From the NCBI GenBank assembly GCA_963971225.1, contig OZ020269.1:34555264-34619263 (forward strand): a DNA stretch of 64,000 bases. Reading direction: 5' to 3'. Within the stretch, counting starts at the first letter, position 1. The number at the start of each line of letters is the position of its first letter. The DNA comes from Melieria omissa (taxonomy: Eukaryota; Arthropoda; Insecta; Diptera; Ulidiidae). Shown here one piece after another: positions 61,872 through 64,000 of the stretch. The notes beneath the pieces are model-generated. The model saw only the letters and a list, made by a program, of their open reading frames with translations. It did no database searches and was not told where the DNA came from. The position numbers and the translations under genes were made by a program.

Positions 61872-62652
61872 TAATCCTTTCGAACCCGAATCTTACCCTG
61901 TGTCTCGATATTACTGTTTGGTACTTAAATCATGAAACACTTGCCTAAGAAGTGTGCACACGACCGTTGAAATCGCCACGCCTCTTTGTTAGAGTTTTAG
62001 AGCTAGTTTACTTTTGAAGAATTTTAGCTTGAAACGGGTTAAACAAATTTTTAACAACATGTTTTAATTACAAAAAAATTATTTTGTATATATGGACAAA
62101 TACAAAATTATGACTTTTTGATTTTATTTAATCATTATTAAAGAAACAGGGTTTTGATCAAACGCGTCCAATTCGTAGACTTCAATTAGGTTAGGTTAGG
62201 TTACGGAAGGGGTGTGTGCGGCAAGCACTTCCACTCGGAGACCCTGTTGGGTCCATTGTGAATCCCTTCATTTTCGGAGAAACCGGTGCCTTCTTCTATC
62301 TGTTGGGATCCCTGTAGATCCAGGCGGGATCTTTTGGGAACCATTTGGTCTTGGCGAGGAAATTGTGTAGATCGGTAATCTGTGCGTCTGCTACCTCCGC
62401 TAGCCCATCAAAGAACCTTACCCCAGACTTCAATTAGAACACAAACTTTCATTGATATCGCTGGAAATGTTCGGAAATTATTAGGGGGATAACAGTAAAA
62501 TTTTTGTTATTTGCTTTGAATTCACTTCTAAAAATATTAATTTGTTGGTGCCTACTTAAATTTAGCCCATAAATCAATCGTAGCTTTTGCCATAAGACGA
62601 AAAATCGGTGAAGTTGCTCTCAGGCAACTTTGGGGTTCAAAGCGTTTAGGAT
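61872..62652 (+). repeat. Dispersed piggyBac-like repeat, copy 2, interrupted
   Basis: The left end TTTAATCCTTTCGAACCC and the right end (inverse, 'ggggttcaaagcgtttagga') are imperfect inverted repeats. The interior matches 47540-48055 in opposite orientation. It is split by the retroposed insert at 62190-62424. TTAA-like bases at the ends suggest a piggyBac-type MITE, but the flanks have diverged. Confidence 0.6.
62190..62424 (-). mobile_element. Short retroposon insert with 13-bp target duplication
   Basis: AGACTTCAATTAG is duplicated at 62177-62189 and 62425-62437, and occurs once (inverted) at the matching place in copy 1 near 47769-47785. On the minus strand the 235-bp insert ends in a CCTAACCTAACCTAA-type tail, the mark of target-primed reverse transcription. 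It has an open stretch with DLHNFLAKTKWFPKDPAWIY before a stop, suggesting the 3' end of a 5'-truncated LINE, or a SINE borrowing such a tail. Confidence 0.75.
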
Positions 62653-62722
62653 AATAGATAATTCATAGTGTTGTCAGTTTATCCAGCTAAAAAAGGGGTC
62701 GACGTTTAAAGACAATAGAGTA

Positions 62723-63559
62723 AGTTTGGGTAATGTGATATGGTCGGGTAGTGTGATATAGTGACTTATTTCACAAGTGCGTTGACCTATTTCAAAATTA
62801 ACCTTTTGAAAACATCATAAAAGCTAAACAACTCGTGCTGCTTGATTTTGGATGTATTTGCTTAAATAATTTACAGTTAGTGTGATGAAGTGCTTTGAGT
62901 AGTGCACAAGTTTTTGGTCATGAATGGTTTGAAAGCATAAAAGGTACAAAAAAAATATTATTAGAAAGTTCGAGGCTAATCAGAAGTAAATCAGTGATAT
63001 CGATTATAAGTTTGCAAAGTACGCTCTTCTTAACAAAATTATTATTGTTTTTTTTATAATATTTGTTTTCGCAAAAAGTAAATTTCCTGTAATGTGATAT
63101 ACCAAAGTTCGGGTAATGTGATATAGTACATCACAGTACCCGAACTTTTGACAGTAGTACTATTTATATACAGAAATGTATATATGCCTAATTGTATAAT
63201 TCTTGAAGTGAAATAATCTAAAAAATCTGTTATGGTTACGTTTCAGAAAAAACCTATGAAATCATGTTTCTCGATACAAATTTTTAACCCTTGGTTTACC
63301 TCGTCAGATTGTGATTTTCCGAAAAAAATGAGAGAGAGCGGGTATATCACACTACCCGCTACTTTTTTCAGACACCAATTTTTTGATATTTTCATATGTA
63401 ATTAAAACACTTGTCAAAAGTTTATATTTAAGAGTTAATAATCTTAGATATACTAAATAATATGTCAGTGAGTAGTTTGAGACCAAAAAAAGTGTATTGT
63501 AAAGTGTGTCTGGAATCGCTGTAAAACAAACAGGTAACATATATCACGTTACCCGAACT
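62723..63559. mobile_element. TA-flanked element with repeated GGGTAATGTGATATA motif
   Basis: The ends are AGTTTGGGTAATGTGATAT and, inverted, AGTTCGGGTAACGTGATAT, each bordered by TA. The motif GGGTA(A/G)TGTGATAT occurs again just inside the left end (62745-62760), twice with an inverted partner in the middle (about 63089-63155), and inverted near 63341-63357. No transposase was recognised in the 837-bp interior. It is a non-autonomous DNA transposon. TA flanks point to the Tc1/mariner/pogo group. Confidence 0.7.
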
Positions 63560-63784
63560 TACAGCCTGATTCTGTGTATTCTTGACACATTTTTTATCAA
63601 GGTATTTTGTCAAGATTTGTATCAAGCAAAAGCTTTGTTGGCATTCTGATGCAACATTGATAAAGTAAAAAGCTCATTTAATTTAACATAAGGTGAATAT
63701 GCCATAGCTGTGAAATTGTCAAAAAATAGGACAAATAAAAAATTGGAAGAAGTAATTTTTGAAATTTTTATTATAATTTTTACA

Positions 63785-64000
63785 ATTTTGTGAGACAGGT
63801 GATTGGCTCATAGGCACATTACAGTTTTTAGGAACGCATTTTTGGTAGGACCCATGTCCAAAAAAATGCAATGCCGCCAGAACGCGTATGGGCAAAGAAA
63901 GCCCAATTAATCGATGCCACAAGGATCGAGTCAGCCGGAAATTCTTCATGAATTTTTCTTCGCTCAACGAAGGCAAATTATTTATTTTCTTCTGCTTCTG
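63785..64000 (-). pseudogene. PIF/Harbinger-like transposase N-terminal fragment (runs off edge)
   Basis: On the minus strand, from the window edge leftward, the frame reads LPSLSEEKFMKNFRLTRSLWHRLI, then LPIRVLAALHFFGHGSYQKCV and VPMSQSPVSQ. The F..NFR.SR..F..L, LA.L.FFA.GSYQ..V and .SQSSVSR elements are the N-terminal landmarks of Harbinger (HARBI1-type) transposases. A few residues between 'HRLI' and 'GLSLPIR' are lost compared with the family. After VSQ the similarity stops, replaced by Asn/Lys-rich sequence. The DDE core is not present in the window, so this is a truncated copy, or an exon whose partner lies elsewhere. Confidence 0.7.

Larger units (their letters stand above)
38301..64000 (+). 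other. Rx intron 4, incomplete (>25.7 kb)
   Basis: From the donor after homeodomain residue 46, no frame encoding WFQNRR.K is present on the + strand through the window end. The stretch contains the LINE fragment, dispersed repeats, the 268-bp array, the tnp2-like transposon and other elements listed separately. Non-repeat blocks at about 42330-43270, 44200-44960, 46200-47000, 48200-49450, 53150-54500 and 60000-61560 are GC-richer and lack supported genes. They may be regulatory. The alternative is that the remaining exons lie here but are unrecognisable, which is unlikely given homeobox conservation. Confidence 0.75.

Noticed and set aside
62185..62203. TTAGG repeats resembling an insect telomere
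   Set aside because: Only three units, located at one end of an insert flanked by a 13-bp target duplication. They are the tail of a retroposon, and most Diptera lack TTAGG telomeres.

Overview
This is a eukaryotic, AT-rich window with introns, microsatellites and many decayed class I and II transposons. The one host gene is an insect Retinal homeobox gene. The style of the sequence (CA and CAT microsatellites, mariner, piggyBac, Tc1 and SINE remnants) and the protein point to a higher dipteran, probably tephritid-like. The species is an inference.

Host gene: four coding exons on the + strand form the 5' part of Rx: 16318-16705, 21630-21758, 36669-38024 and 38134-38300. The first three junctions are all phase 1 with good GT/AG sites, and the fourth donor is phase 0. 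Together they encode 680 residues: a novel-looking helical N-terminus, the octapeptide HTIDAILG, a long His/Gln/Pro/Ser-rich linker, an acidic stretch, and homeodomain positions 1-46. The rest of the homeodomain (WFQNRR), the C-terminal region and any OAR tail are not in the window, so the intron that splits the homeobox is longer than 25.7 kb. Upstream sequence (1-16317) is intergenic or promoter-proximal.

Mobile DNA fills much of the non-coding space. Upstream of the gene: a long-TIR MITE (2377-2887), mariner remnants (4307-4523, 7546-7700, 9266-9785), a piggyBac-like MITE (8524-8805), a palindromic MITE (10294-10520), a Tc1-type element whose transposase has a single in-frame stop (10706-12366) and a tRNA-derived SINE with a 13-bp target duplication (12678-13014). 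Inside the introns: a nested piggyBac-piggyBac-mariner stack (32206-34069), two hAT-like MITE copies, three copies of a 'gtgccacgcccc' dispersed repeat, one of which contains a near-identical 268-bp tandem array (50877-52560), a non-LTR retrotransposon fragment, further Tc1/mariner fossils, a TA-flanked element with a repeated GGGTAATGTGATATA motif (62723-63559), and a PIF/Harbinger-like transposase running off the right edge.

The most unusual object is a 4.28-kb DNA transposon at 55349-59631. It has CAC...GTG ends, flanking TTAA on both sides, rich subterminal repeats and palindromes, and two minus-strand genes: a tnp2/CACTA-like transposase (one frameshift) and a five-exon DUF4806-like companion (one stop, one probable frameshift). 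The TTAA flank is unexpected for a CACTA-like transposase.

All identifications rest on reading motifs, splice phase and repeat structure by eye. No database search was run.
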